From: Batillaria attramentaria
Lineage: Eukaryota; Mollusca; Gastropoda; Batillariidae
Assembly (NCBI GenBank): GCA_018292915.2
Contig: JACVVK020000225.1
Location: 362,001-426,000, forward strand
Direction of reading: 5' to 3'
Length of the DNA: 64,000 nt
Shown here: one piece after another, positions 45,401-59,000 of the stretch
How the letters are laid out: every line of letters begins with the position of its first letter
Position numbering within the stretch: position 1 is the stretch's first letter
The notes under the pieces: model-generated
What the model was told of the DNA's origin: nothing
The model's database searches: none
What the model saw: the letters and a program-made list of their open reading frames with translations, nothing else
Made by a program: the position numbers and the translations under genes

Positions 45401-48400
45401 GCTGGAGTCAAGTGAGTTTCCTTCTTCTACAAGACAGGTTTTGTGTGGAAGTGGGAAAAGAATGCTTGTGTTATGCTTAGCCTTACAACTAGAATTATTT
45501 CCTTTTCCATTAGGGGAGCCAGGGTGGCCGAATGGTAGAGCGTTGGACTTCTAATGCTCGGGTCGTGAGTTCGAATCCCGGCTGGGGCCAAATATTTGTG
45601 CTGGCTTTTTCATCGTTGCCCCGTCTTTGATATCACCCTTATGTGGTGGAAAAGGACGTTAAACTCCCAAACACCCACCCACCCTATTCCATTATTTAAA
45701 AAAAAAGAAGAAAAAAATCACTGCTAATATGGCAGCGTGAGTCATGCTGTACGATACACCTTCTCTTTTAGGGCTTTCAGACTTTCCCCTCCTCTCGGTT
45801 CCTTTTAGTCACCCCACTCCAACTGCTCTTCCGTGGTGGGTGTTTTCTTGTTTTTGTTGTTGTGCTTGAATCTGTAGATCTAAGCTAACATTTCCCCTTA
45901 CAAGCGTACTGGTCTCCCCTCGCAGCATCTAAATTCAGTTTTCGGTTTGTTATTCTGTTGTCTGCAATTGTCGTGTCGGGCAGCATGTACTGATGGGCTG
46001 TCTTGTAGTTGTACTTCTGTTTGTCTCAGTGGAACCAGGAGTGTCTAGCGTACCTGCTACGCCTCATCACCCAGTTCTCCGTGGACCGTCAAGACATGGA
46101 GTCCAGCCAGGAGGAGACCCTGGAGCCCCAGGACAGTCCGCATAAGAAACTTCGGCGGCCACGCAGCAAGCAGGAGAAGGTTCTCATCCCTCGCCTCACG
46201 CAGGTAAGGAAAGTAGGCTGAAAATAGGGTAAGTTGTGAGTTGTGCTGGATGGAGTATCGTGCTAAGGAGTATTGGTGTAAGAGATTTGTTTTTTTTCCT
46301 CTGGAGTACTTTGTCACTGAGCAGTGCATGCTGTTCATTACCCTAGCGTAGTGATGGGCGACTCCACTCCTAGGGTCGAGCCATCAGAATTCAGTTAATC
46401 GTGTCCCGCAGCATAATGAGCGCAACACACGGCATGGAGGAAAGTTAGACTGAAATAGGATAAGTTGTGAGTTGTGCTGGATGGAGTATTGTTCTAAGGA
46501 GCATTTATGAAAGAGATTTGTTTTCTTTCCTCTGGAGTACTTTGTCACTGAGCGGTGCATGCTGTTCATTACCCTAGCGTAGTGATGGGCGACTCCACTC
46601 CTAGGGTCGAGCCATCAGAATTCAGTTAATCGTGTCCCGCAGCATAATGAGCGCAACACACGGCATGGAGGAAAGTTAGACTGAAATAGGATAAGTTGTG
46701 AGTTGTGCTGGATGGAGTATTGTTCTAAGGAGCATTTATGAAAGAGATTTGTTTTCTTTCCTCTGGAGTACTTTGTCACTGAGCGGTGCATGCTGTTCAT
46801 TACCCTAGCGTAGTGATGGGCGACTCCACTCCTAGGGTCGAGCCATCAGAATTCAGTTAATCGTGTCCCGCAGCATAATGAGCGCAACACACGGCATGGA
46901 GGAAAGTTAGACTGAAATAGGATCAGTTGTGAGTTGTGCTGGATGGAGTATTGTTCTAAGGAGCATTTATGAAAGAGATTTGTTTTCTTTCCTCTGGAGT
47001 ACTTTGTCACTGAGTGGTGCATGCTGTTCATTACCCTAGCGTAGTGATGGGCGACTCCACTCTTAGGGTTGAGCCATCAGAATTCAGTTAATCGTGTCCC
47101 GCAGCATAATGAGCGCAACACACGGCATGGAGGAAAGTTAGACTGAAATAGGGTAAGTTGTGAGTTGTGCTGGATGGAGTATTGTTCTAAGGAGCATTTA
47201 TGAAAGAGATTTGTTTTCTTTCCTCTGGAGTACTTTGTCACTGAGCGGTGCATGCTGTTCATTACCCTAGCGTAGTGATGGGCGACTCCACTCTTAGGGT
47301 TGAGCCATCAGAATTCAGTTAATCGTGTCCCGCAGCATAATGAGCGCAACACACGGCATGGAGGAAAGTTAGACTGAAATAGGGTAAGTTGTGAGTTGTG
47401 CTGGATGGAGTATTGTTCTAAGGAGCATTTATGAAAGAGATTTGTTTTCTTTCCTCTGGAGTACTTTGTCACTGAGCGGTGCATGCTGTTCATTACCCTA
47501 GCGTAGTGATGGGCGACTCCACTCTTAGGGTTGAGCCATCAGAATTCAGTTAATCGTGTCCCGCAGCATAATGAGCGCAACACACGGCATGGAGGAAAGT
47601 TAGACTGAAATAGGATAAGTTGTGAGTTGTGCTGGATGGAGTATTGTTCTAAGGAGCATTTATGAAAGAGATTTGTTTTCTTTCCTCTGGAGTACTTTGT
47701 CACTGAGTGGCGCATGCTGTTCATTACCCTAGCGTAGTGATGGGCGACTCCACTCCTAGGGTCGAGCCATCAGAATTCAGTTAATCGTGTCCCGCAGCAT
47801 AATGAGCGCAACACACGGCATGGAGGAAAGTTAGACTGAAATAGGATAAGTTGTGAGTTGTGCTGGATGGAGTATTGTGCTAAGGAGCATTTATGAAAGA
47901 GATTTGTTTTCTTTCCTCTGGAGTACTTTGTCACTGAGTGGCGCATGCTGTTCATTACCCTAGCGTAGTGATGGGCGACTCCACTCCTAGGGTCGAGCCA
48001 TCGGAATTCAGTTAATCGTGTCCCGCAGCATAATGAGCGCAACACACGGCATGTTCTGGCAAACTTTTCGCCGGACACTACTACACGGGAAGCACATGTA
48101 GTTTGATATGAGTGAAACATGGAAAGAAAGCGGTAAGTCCATAGATGTCACTTGAGGAAAAAGACCATTATGTCAATCTCTTTTATCTTGAAATCACCCC
48201 TTTTCCCATCAGTGACGTCATGGACACACTGTGTTTTGCCAGTACACGGCATAAGACATCTGACGAGATATTTTATTGGATCCCATAAAAGGGAAATTAC
48301 AGTGCCTGCTCCTCCTTTAAGAATAAATTATGATGTTCCCACAAACACCCACTCACTCTGAGGCGCACACACATTCACACACTCCCTAAACATAAAAACT

Positions 48401-50554
48401 TTAATATACAAACATATAAATACAGAGTAAAGGGGTGGGGCTGTGGCCTCAGGGCTTGCCCAGTTGAGTCATCAGTTGGCAGTGTCCTATTTAAGAGGTC
48501 ATTACTGACATACATAACTGTCTAAGAACTGTGGAATACAGAAAGAGGAAAAACAATTTAGCCTATATTAAGATGTCCAGTATTTTGGGCTTAGTACACC
48601 ACTGTATTCAAACTCCATGACAGGAAGATGCTGATGGGTGGCAAAATAATACTTGATGAACACGAGAATTGAACAGAAGGTACGTCGCTGCATACTCTTA
48701 AGATTTCACACAGATTTCTATGGCACGATAGATGACGTGAACTTATTTTATGAGTTTTGTTCTTTTTCAGTCCACACTGAATGTGCTGAATGTAGAAGCT
48801 GTGCTGAAGATTCTGATGCAGATTCTGTATGATGCTGCGTTACCTCTGTAAGTAAACTTTGGCTATTTTACACTTTTGTTTTTTGGGGGGAGGGTTTGCT
48901 TTGGTTTTGTCTTATTGTTTGCTCTTTGTTCTTGTTTTCATCTGTCCACTTTGCTCCTTACCAAAACCTACCTGACATCTTGATTTTACTATTTTTAGTT
49001 ACTGTTTTTAGTCTTTTTAGTTAACAAATTGAATGTGGGGGGTGTGCGTTCTTTCATGAAACAGGTAAAAATAAAGAGATATGGATCACCTTACTCATCC
49101 CAGACCTGGGAAAGTTCGATTGGTCCATGCTGTCATAAAGCACAAATAATAAATACATTAATTAAATCACTTCTTGCAATACTGGCTCATAACCACACAA
49201 CAATCAATGTTCTCAATGTTTGTGTTCTTTCTTTTTTTTTTCCAGTGACACCAATCAGCTGTATCTATGTTCGTGGGGTCGGGCAGAAGGTAAGACTGAG
49301 AAGCTACTTTGGACTTCTGCCTGTAGTGTCATTCATGAAACTGACTAAAGAATTGCATTCTGAGTCGTGCTATCAGTATCCCCTGCCATGATATTTGTCA
49401 GTGCAGTTGACAAACATTATCCCCATTTTTCATGACTGTTTGGCATGAGAGTTTAGAGCCTGAATTCAGCCTTTTCAAGGTTGTGGGGACGACTGATACG
49501 AAAATATTCTTTGAAAAAAAAAGGGGGGGGGGAAAAGTTGTCAGCCATTATCTTAAATTTTTTTTTTACAGTGGGGGAACCTTGCGTGGCACGTAGCGAC
49601 GGACATGTAGAGTGTCATGGTGTTGTCACATTTTCAAAGCTGTGACAGTGATGACCTTTAGAGCCACCGGCATGTTTATCAGGCAAACTGACATTATTTT
49701 TTTGTTGTTGTGTAGTGGTTCGCTGTGCGCTGTCGCTGCTGGTGTCTCTGGCATACTCCTGCAGTGAGGTTCAAGGTCTGCTGGCAGCGGCTCCCAACCT
49801 TACCGCTTGGCTCAAGCGGCTGACACTTGAGGCTCCTGAGGTGAGAACCAGTATTAACACACACTACATCACACATGGAGATTCCCTCTCCTGATCCCCA
49901 TCCCATCACATCTTTCCTTTTATTATTTTAGCCAGTATGGTAGTAGTGTGAGATGTCATTCTCACTCAACGTTGCTTTATTTTATTATTTTTAAGTGTGT
50001 TGTTTGTTTACTGGGTCTGAGCTTTGAATCTTCTGTACTTAAGCTTACTTGGAGCAGTGGACTGTGTTCCTGCTTACCTCACGTACTACGAATGGAGTCA
50101 AGAGATGGCTGTCAAATATTCTCTTTAAACCAGGGAATCTGAATTAAAGTTTCATTTCTAGACATTTCTACAGCTGAGTAGATTTGATGACCTTTCTCTG
50201 TCCGTTTCCAGCCGTACGTGAGAAAAGAAGCCTGTATGGGTCTGTACCGACTGTGCCTGGGTCGCACGGCCGACAACAAGCATGGCCACGGCTTCTTGCT
50301 GCCCATCGTCTCGCGCCTTCTCAGCTTCATCTCGGACGCCCTGCTCTTCAAGCCACAGAAACACAGTGAAGTGAGTACAGCAAAATCCTCTGGATATTTG
50401 TGTCCCCTTCTCACTCAGAGTTGTATCATTCAGTCGTTGATGTGGAACAGACGCATCTGTGTTATACAAAGGCTAAATAAAACCCAACAGTAAGTGATAT
50501 TTAAGTTGGTTTTTTGGCTCCCTTGTGTAACAATGGGAGTCTATGTATTAACCC

Positions 50555-50616
<62 letters not shown>

Positions 50617-52373
50617 AGAAAACTTTAACATTGTCATTTTCTCAGAATCTACAAACAGCAGAGGCACCAAACTTGGCATGCTGATAGACAACCACAAGAC
50701 CTTTCAAAACATATCATTTTGAATGACCTTGTTTTCCTTCCTTTATACTCAGCTTACTCTTTCTTATTAATGTGGAGAAATGTCACATTGGTAGCTGCTG
50801 TTGTGTTGTTTTGATGATAATGTGTGCATTTGTTTTAGGTGGATGGGAAGGAAAAGGAACCATTTGGCCCTGGTTGCCGTGACTACTTCTGGTTGGTGTG
50901 CCATCTAGTGGAGGCCCTGGGAAGAGAGGAGTTCAGTTCACAGATGGTAAGTGCCTGTGATGTCGGTATGCTTTGGCCCTTGGTTGGTCTTTTGTGTGTC
51001 GGAGAAACATGCAGACTTTTTAATGCTGATACAGTATTTGTTGACAGAGACTTTGATCTCTGGCACAGCAGGTCAGCATTCTTTGAAGAACAAATGGTCA
51101 GTTCACACTTTAAATTTTGCCAGCGAATCAAGAGACCAACAGGTAGTCTAACCAGAGTAACTGATTTCTTTTGCTTTTGCTTTTGTGGATCTGTTGACAT
51201 CCTTCAGGCAGTGTCCAACTTTTTTGACTACATATTGCAATATTGATGTTCAGGACAACAGCCTTGACCTTGATGGCTTGGTGAGACAGCTAGCCAATCA
51301 GCTGGCAACGCGGCCTTATCATGAGACGCGCCTTGGGTACGAGGAGGATGATGGACTCTGTGGTCTCCTCAATCTCTGCACCGCCATCTTGAAACACAAC
51401 CCCCCGTTCAAGAACTCCGCTGATGGACGGGTAAGCTGTAATCTTTTGTGTCATTTACTCATTGAGTTTTGGGTTTTGCTTATTTTCTGTGAGTCGTCAC
51501 TACACAGCTGTTATACAGATAGTCTGACAGTCAACGTTCCATGTAAAATCTCTGTGACAGTAGCCCTGCTGTCTGTGTACACTTCCATTGTGCACAGCAG
51601 AAAGTTTCTAGTGTGGAAGCTTGGCTTTTGACATTTGAGTGCTTTTGTATTTTTAAAAAAAACAACAACAACGCAACATCAAAGGGAGTTGTGCTGTCAC
51701 TCAGTGACGCCGTCTTTGTCTTCCAGCGATTTTTGGACGAGATATTCCAGTGCCTCTTTGCTCTGCCATCACCGTCAAAGCGTTATTTTCCCCGCTGCAA
51801 GAGTCACGCGTCACGCACCGCTGGCTACGACCTGCTTGTGGAGCTGGCAAAGGGTTCCACAGAGAACTATTACCTGCTGCACTCCAACATGATGCGTCAA
51901 CACAGCAAAGGTTAGACTGAGTGGACATTGGGGGGGAGGGGGGGGGGGGGGTGGGACAATTCTGTAAAAGGCCAGGTAGTGGGGAGTTTCTGTCAGCAGA
52001 ATTATCATTTCTCCTACGGTTTTACGAGATGACATGATACTATAGGAGTTCCCCCAATACCCTCACGACTTCCGTCAGTAGACCCATCGTGCTACCGCTG
52101 GTACAGGCTTTAATTTGAGGGATTCACACGTACCCCTGTGAGCTAACCTGGTCACGTGTGATCCCCTACTCACCCCATACACCCACGTGTACCCTTCAGT
52201 CTTCCCGCCAGGCTGCGTCTGAACAGCAGCCTCTCGCCACAGTAGTGGGGAGTTTCTGTCAGCAGAATTATCATTTCACTTGAATTTATTTCATTTTAGA
52301 TGCATGGTAGTATAACATACTGCACCTGTAATTCAGTTTGTGGCTCTTACAGTTTAGGTGGTTTTTTTAAACA

Positions 52374-52441
<68 letters not shown>

Positions 52442-52942
52442 AATGGTTGGTGGAACTGCACAAAACTTGTGTATTAGAACATTGTGGAAAGATGTCTGAG
52501 ACTGATGCTTCTCTCACCTGTCAGATTTGCTCAGAATTTTATTAACCCAGATTGTTATGTTACGGCAGAGTCCCATACACCCTACCCCTGGGATTACTGG
52601 CCACACGAGGACGGTCGTTCCAAGTGCGGCTATGTGGGGCTGACCAACCTGGGAGCCACCTGCTACATGGCCACCTGCATGCAACACCTCTACATGATCC
52701 CTCAGGCACGAGAGTCCGTGCTACAGGCAAAGGTAAGCGCAGGACATTGGAGTGCTTGAAGCGTGAGAACAGTTTGGCCCTGAGCTTCTTCCTAATGCAC
52801 TTAAATTTCTGTTGAGGAATTGTTTATTTTACTGTAAATTTATGTAATCCGTTATTTTTGTAATTGCAGTGTTCTGAACATACCAAGCATGAGGGAACTT
52901 TGGTGGAGCTTCAGAAGATGTTTGCCTACCTTCAGGTGAGTG

Positions 52943-53001
<59 letters not shown>

Positions 53002-56000
53002 CGCGCGCGCGCTATCAGAAGGCTAGCGGAGGTCTTCGTCAAAGAGAGCTTTGATTTGACTGCTTCTGTGTTTTGTCACCACAGGGACGTGCATGTTCAT
53101 TTCACCCTCCACAGGAACTGCTTTTTTTGTAGAGCTTGGAAATGTGTTTTTTGTTTTAACATTTTCATATCTTGGAAATGCCTGTTGTTGGGATTTCTCA
53201 TAGCTTGGAAATGCCTTTAGTTGCACTTTCTTATGTACAGGAGTCTTTGTTCACGTTAAATGTGCCTTGTTGACAGGAGAGTGAACGCAAGGCCTATAAC
53301 CCCAAAAGCTTTTGTAAGACCTACATGATGGACAAGCAGCCCCTCAATACCGGGGAGCAGAAGGACATGACAGAGTTCTTCACCGACCTCATCACCAAGA
53401 TGGAGGAAATGTCACCGGAAATGGTGAGTAGTGGAAAACCAATGTTTTCAACTCCTCCCCCTCGGCCCTCTGCCCACTGACCTCTTCCCTACCCCTCCCA
53501 CCATCCCCTCCCTCATCCTCTCTCACTTCCTCATCCTCTCTCACTCCCTCATCCTCTCTCACTCCCTCATCCTCTCTCACTCCCTCATCCTCTCTCACTC
53601 CCTCATCCTCTCTCACTCCCTATCCCATTTCCCTTCCTCTGACAATGTAGGTAAATGAGTTAAAACAACATTTTTGCAAATAAATGGAAATGTTATTGCG
53701 GTGTTGTTTGTTTCATTGATACAAACCATGTCGAGCTCTTTTTCTTTGTTTCAGAAAACAAAAATCAAGGACCTGTTTGGTGGGGTGATCACGAACAATG
53801 TTGTTTCTCTGGTAAGCGAGGTGTTTCGTAAATTCGAATCCACATTCAGTTCAACTAGACGTTCGCTCGTGCATGATGTGAGATGCAGTGCGTAAAAAGG
53901 CAGGGCTGGTTTGGGAGATCCCCACACTGCTTCTGCTCTCACACAGAGAAACCTGACTTTGCCCTGGCGTCACTTGAAGACTTGAGTGGGGCTGGCCGAG
54001 GGGTCAGACAATCTCTTGCTGTTTTCTCAGGTAGCAACATTGCGGCAGACAAAATTGTATCGGCTGAGTGAGAGAGAAGAAACTAACTTTTCATAAGCAA
54101 GGATTAGTAGGGGTGGAAGGAAAGGCACGGGAAAGGAGAGAGACTTGGCTGTATAGGCAAGCACCAGTGGTTTGATTAATATCGCTTCTGTTGGAATGTT
54201 TTCAGGACTGTCCTCATGTGAGTCGAACGTTTGAAGAGTTCTACACTGTGAGGTGCCAGGTGGCTGACATGAAAGACCTCTTTGTAAGTATTTTGAACCA
54301 CACCTTGACCTCATGAAAAGTTCAGGAAGAAAGGTGGCAAGCATGTTTTTATGCTATTGATAATAAGGCCGGGAACCGTGAGGTGGTTGAAGGAACAGAC
54401 TAGTTTATTTTGAAATTTAAAAAGTAATTTTCTTTTGCAGTACTTCATAGACATATGCAGAAACGCCTTTACTGTGATCAGGTTAATCTTGTACAATTGC
54501 TAGTGATTGTGTGGATCCAAGCATTGGATTGTGCATAGGGTTTCAGTATATTTTGCTTGTTGCAGGAATCGCTGGATGAGGTGACGGTGAAGGACATGTT
54601 GGAGGGAGACAACATGTACACATGCTCCAGGTGTCAGAAGAAAGTCCGCGCAGAGAAAAGGTGAACATTGCTGTCCCATTTGATTATTGCTTTTTCATGT
54701 GTACTGTAGCAGAGGCATGTCCAGTATGCTTGCTCAGTTGTGTTTGTGAACAATACTTGTGGAGGAATCTTTATATGGGAAGCTGCACACCTGACAGCAA
54801 TTGCGTGGCCTCTTTTTGTCTTTTTTAGTAATGAACCCAGTTTCACTGTTCACAAATTAGCATGATAAATGCAGGTGGCCTGTAATTTTGAATGGGGCGG
54901 TCGGTGGTCTAGTGGTTAAGAGACTTATCACCAATGCGAAAGGTCGAGAGTTTGAGTCCCACTCAGGGCAAAGAATTTTTCCTTCTCGTATGTGGCACCG
55001 TTCACTCGGGCCGATTGTCAGGGGTTCTCTTTGGGTACTCCGGCTTCCTCCCCTCTGCTTTGGAAATGTTCAGCCCTCCAAATTTGAAAAATAAATGCAA
55101 TTCTAAATTCCGAAATTTAAATAGCTGAGCTGACCCTTTCGCACCACGTGATTGTAATGTGTTTATGTCCAATGTGTGAGAGAATGCGTGTGAATAACGT
55201 GAGCGTGCGTGTTGGGTTCAGTTCGCGGTGCTTTGAGCCGATTCATGAAATTGGGTAAAGCGCCTATACAATACTCATTATTATTATTATTAAGAAACGT
55301 GTCTTCTATGATGTTTTGTCACTGGTTCACAGGGCGTGTTTCCGCCGTCTGCCCCGCATCCTGTGTTTCAACACCATGCGCTACACATTCAACATGGTGA
55401 CCATGATGAAGGAGAAAGTCAACACCCACTTCTCGTTCCCGCTGCGTCTCGACATGTCGCCCTACATGGAGCAGACGCTGCTAGGGCCAGACAAACTGAA
55501 AGGTCTGTGTTCTGCTGTTTTGAAGAGCCAGCATTAACTTGTAGCATTACTACACTCAGAGAAAAACTCTACAGAGGCCTGGCAGCCCTGCAGAGGACTA
55601 TAACATCCTTCAGAGCTGCAGGCGTCACCATCTAGCGTTCAACAAAGAAGAAGAAGAATAGTAGCGTTGTTCCGTCCACCTCCAAGGAGCAAGACAGAAA
55701 AAACTTGGTGAACATTACGGTGTGGTTAGTGCATGAGAAGACTTCCTGAAACACACGGCGACCAAAGATGTATATATTGTAACACTGGCACTCTGCTTCA
55801 TGATCATTACATCACCAGTGATGCGCCTCTTTCTGTTAGTTACTTTTGTAAAATGCTTGACCATGAAGCCACAACTCAGATCGACACATTTGATAAGTCA
55901 GGCATCAGAACTTTCATGGAAGCCCAAAAATTCTTTTGTATGAAAATTTCTAAAAAGCCTCAAGTGGTGGGTTGATTTGTTCTTAAATGAAGTGCTGCTT

Positions 56001-59000
56001 CAAACAGCTGACCCATTTGCAGTTTGTTAGCATCAAATACTCCTCCATATTGTCTGTTTCGGTATGGCCCCTCTACCTAGTCCAATTGCCAGTGTATTTT
56101 TTTCCTTTTTCTTGGGCAATTCTTATACCTGAGGTTACCTAAGCAATCTGTATAGCTTGAAGTTCATGTTTTCTTCCGGTTCAGTATTTGTACATTGTTT
56201 CTTTTTCTGTTGTTGATTGTGAAGTGTTCATACGCTTTTTTTTTTCAGACTGCGAGACCGACGACTTTGGTCTGGAAAGTGAACTGCTGGAGGAAGAAGA
56301 CGCTTGTTACGAGTACGAGTTGACTGGCGTGACGGTCCACACAGGAACTGCAGATGGCGGCCATTACTACAGCTTCATCCGTGACCGTCTGCATCCCACG
56401 GACAGCGGGCAGGATAAGTGGTATGTCTTCTTTTGCTGCATATATGGTCATACTTGTTCACAAGTCATCAACAAACAACAGTATCGTACAACAAAATGTT
56501 TTCCTGTTAAATGGATGCAGTCCAGATCTGTAGGTAATTTTTGTCTTTTGTTTGTGTGTGTGTTTTTCCCCCTAAGGTTCCTGTTCAATGATGCTGAAGT
56601 GAAACCGTTCGACCAGGGTCAGATTGCTGGGGAATGCTTTGGAGGAGAGATGACGGTGAGACAACCTTGCACGGTTTGTTTTGTTTAAAATTGGAATTTA
56701 TTCCCTCCAATTACCCATTTACCCATGTATTAAAAGTTCATTTGCTCACATTTGTGTGTGGATCATCTGCCTAGTGTTTCAATTTTTTTCTTCTTCTTTG
56801 TGTCCAGAGCAAGACTTACGACTCGGTGACTGACAAGTTCATGGATTTTTCGTTCGAAAAGGTATGCTGTTTCCACCTCGGTTTGAAACCGAACACATGT
56901 ACCCATATTATTTACTGAGTTTAGTGCTATAAGTCGGTCATAGAAAATATAAAGAAAATAATAAATAAAAAGGGGAAAAAACCCTTTTAAAATAAAGATT
57001 TTTTTTTTTTTTAATTAGGAAAGAAAGAAAAAAACAAACAATAATGAAGGAACTTGCTGGTTAAGGTTTGGTGGTAACACTCAGCTGATTGAAGATGTGG
57101 CTTTGTTGAGATTTTCACCTGGAGCATGTCATGTGTTTGACAGACCAACAGTGCATACATGCTCTTTTACGAGCGGTGCTCACCGTCCACCAAGAAGGGA
57201 GAAGAGTCCAAGCTGGAGGAGAAACGCAAGTTCAATTTCGAAATGTCCAAGGAGCTGGCGGAGGTTTGTCTGCTGTACTTGTTTGTTTGTCTTGTTGTTT
57301 TGTGTTTGAGTTTTTCTTTTGTTGGGAAATTTTGTTGTTTTTTTTTTTGGGTGGGGGTGGGGTATTTTTTGTGTTTGTTTTATGTTTTTTGTTTGTTTGG
57401 TTTTGTTTTTGTTTTTTAACATTGTCCTTGAGCCAGTGGACAGTGCATGTATTTGGTACTTTGTAATCAGTTAATGGTAATGTTTTTCTTCAGACTGTCT
57501 GCCTTACCTTTCACTTGAGATGGAAATGTCTTTGTGTGTATGTGTGCAGTGGATCTGGCAAGACAACATGCAGTTCCTGCAGGACAAGAACCTCTTCGAA
57601 CACTCCTACTTCGCGTATGTACACCTGCCATGTTTTAGGTATCATGGGAACTAGTCAGAGTATGGGCCCAGACTTACAGTTAGACATGTTCATTGCTTCG
57701 TTAACATTAATAGTCAGCAGCTTCAAAAAATATTTGACACAAAGGGAGAATAATTGTCAATGGTAACAAATGCAGATTTCTGTGGCACCGGCTTAAGTGA
57801 TTGGATGATATGTATCTCTCATTGGCTTCTGGCGAAAGGTTCATGTGGCAAGTGTGCGGCTACATTCCTACCCAGCTGCCAAAAGACGACCCATCCACCG
57901 TGGCGTTGAAAGCCGCACAGCTGTCTACATCATTTGTGCTGGAGACACTCATCCACTCTAAAGAAAAGGTGAGTTTCCACCACTTTCAGAGCATTGAATT
58001 TTGCATTTGTGTAGTATGACAGCACACAAACAAGTTAACAAACCCCTATCACACGAAAAAGCAACAACAACAAAAAACGACGAACAAACGCAACCAAAAA
58101 CAAAACCCACCCACACCAAAAACACTCAGCAAGTGAACAAATTACACAACAACAACAAAAAATCCCCCTGCAACCTACTGGAAAAAAACAATTTTCCAGC
58201 CAAACTCCCACTCAGTGTATTCAGTGAATAAGCTTACACGACATACACATGTTCACTGAGTATGTAATTGTAATTTCCTTTGACGAGCTGTCTTTTACAA
58301 ATGTTTTAGTCATATAGTCTGATTTTACTATTGTTATTACTGGAGTTTTCATGTAAGTTCTCAACTCTGGTGCTGCTGCAGCTGGAGGCATGAGGGAGAG
58401 AGTGAGTGAGAGACATGGAGAGAGAGAGAGAGACGGAGAGAGAGTGAGACACGGAGAGAGAGAGAGAGAGAGATTTTATAAGCCAAACTCCTTGTGTGAT
58501 TTCATGATCTCCTTGTCGGTGAAGCCGAAGACAAATTTCCTGTTGTAAGGACAATAAAGTTATCTGTATGTATCTGTAAGTGAGGGCATTTATGTGAAGA
58601 GGTGATGTAACCTTCTGTACTCTGTCCCTAGCCTACCATGCTGCAGTGGATAGAGCTGCTGACCAAACAGTTCAACTCCTGCCACGCTGCCTGTGAGGTG
58701 AGAGACTTGCAGACTGAGTTACATTCAACAGTGAACTTGTGCTGGTCTGCAGTTTGCACTGTAATTTTTTTTTTTTTTGTTTTTTTGTTGCGTTTAAGCA
58801 CTGTCAATTGTTAAAGGCTGTGGGTGGGCAGGGTTGGTTTGCCAGTGAAACCGTAATTTAGTATGGGGCACATGTTGGTCAGTTGAAAGTGCATTCCACT
58901 TGCAGGGCTGTTTACCCTTACGATTCTGGCGTACAAAGTATGATATTCCGGTCGGTTTTACGCTTGTACGCCAGGCCGACGAAAACCGCTTTTCCAGGGC

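Noticed and set aside
46204..48050. CRISPR-like array
   Set aside because: The 231-bp period has no alternation of short repeats and unique spacers, and the DNA is animal.
55733..55975. 80-residue frame inside USP34 intron 47
   Set aside because: No known family, no promoter or splice support, and it lies between two well-joined catalytic exons. It could be a decayed repeat.
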